The position numbers and the translations under genes were made by a program. Positions 5,246-5,277 of a DNA stretch of 5,277 nucleotides are shown here, one piece after another. Positions within the stretch are counted from its first letter, which is position 1; the number at the start of each line of letters is the position of its first letter. The notes beneath the pieces are model-generated. The model saw only the letters and a list, made by a program, of their open reading frames with translations. It did not search any database and was not told where the DNA came from. This DNA is from Richelia sp. UBA3308 (lineage in GTDB: Bacteria; Cyanobacteriota; Cyanobacteriia; Cyanobacteriales; Nostocaceae), in contig DESS01000353.1 of assembly GCA_002361335.1 (NCBI GenBank), forward strand, positions 1-5,277. Direction: 5' to 3'.

Positions 5246-5277
5246 GAATTTAGAATTTAGAATGAAGAATTTAGAAT
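5246..5277. repeat. Heptanucleotide tandem array, cut by the right window edge
   Basis: Period-7 units read GAATTTA, GAATTTA, GAATGAA, GAATTTA, then GAAT at the window edge, so the array probably continues. It lies about 30 bases upstream of the 59-residue gene. Like the arrays at 1-21 and 2045-2072 it has a 7-base period but a different sequence. Confidence 0.65.

Overview
The window looks like chromosomal DNA from a filamentous cyanobacterium (Nostocales or Oscillatoriales type). The reasons are the protein sequences of Ffh, ribosomal protein S16, the KH protein and PhoH, a small protein with a GLD-LADYSEF core, a long pentapeptide-repeat protein, and short tandem repeats with a 7-base period in three gene-flanking positions. 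No species can be named from the sequence alone.

Left two thirds (about 73-3533, all on the minus strand, transcribed right to left): ffh (SRP GTPase), then a 260-base spacer, rpsP (ribosomal protein S16), a KH-domain RNA-binding protein whose frame overlaps rpsP by up to 41 bases, a 116-base spacer with a perfect 10-bp hairpin, and a PhoH/YbeZ-like ATPase. This is a housekeeping block concerned with ribosomes, RNA and co-translational protein targeting. Ffh-rpsP-KH is a widely conserved neighbourhood in bacteria. Here PhoH follows, where Firmicutes usually have rimM and trmD.

Right third (about 3607-5277): a doubtful 63-codon ORF, then on the plus strand a 393-residue membrane-anchored pentapeptide-repeat protein. 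It has two predicted membrane helices, an Asn/Gln/Lys-rich linker and 46 unbroken pentapeptides. A 59-residue protein follows on the minus strand, convergent with it; I found this one by hand. The pentapeptide gene is visibly more AT-rich than the block on the left and looks like accessory DNA.

Spacers: period-7 tandem arrays of different sequence lie at the left edge (downstream of phoH), across the ffh stop codon, and at the right edge (upstream of the 59-residue gene). The ffh-rpsP spacer holds a perfect TATAAT on the minus strand and several small inverted repeats, and may be a structured leader for rpsP. I see no tRNA, rRNA, CRISPR, insertion sequence or SRP RNA gene. No clearly new multi-gene system is visible. 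The most worthwhile leads are the membrane-anchored pentapeptide protein, the rpsP leader and the heptamer arrays.
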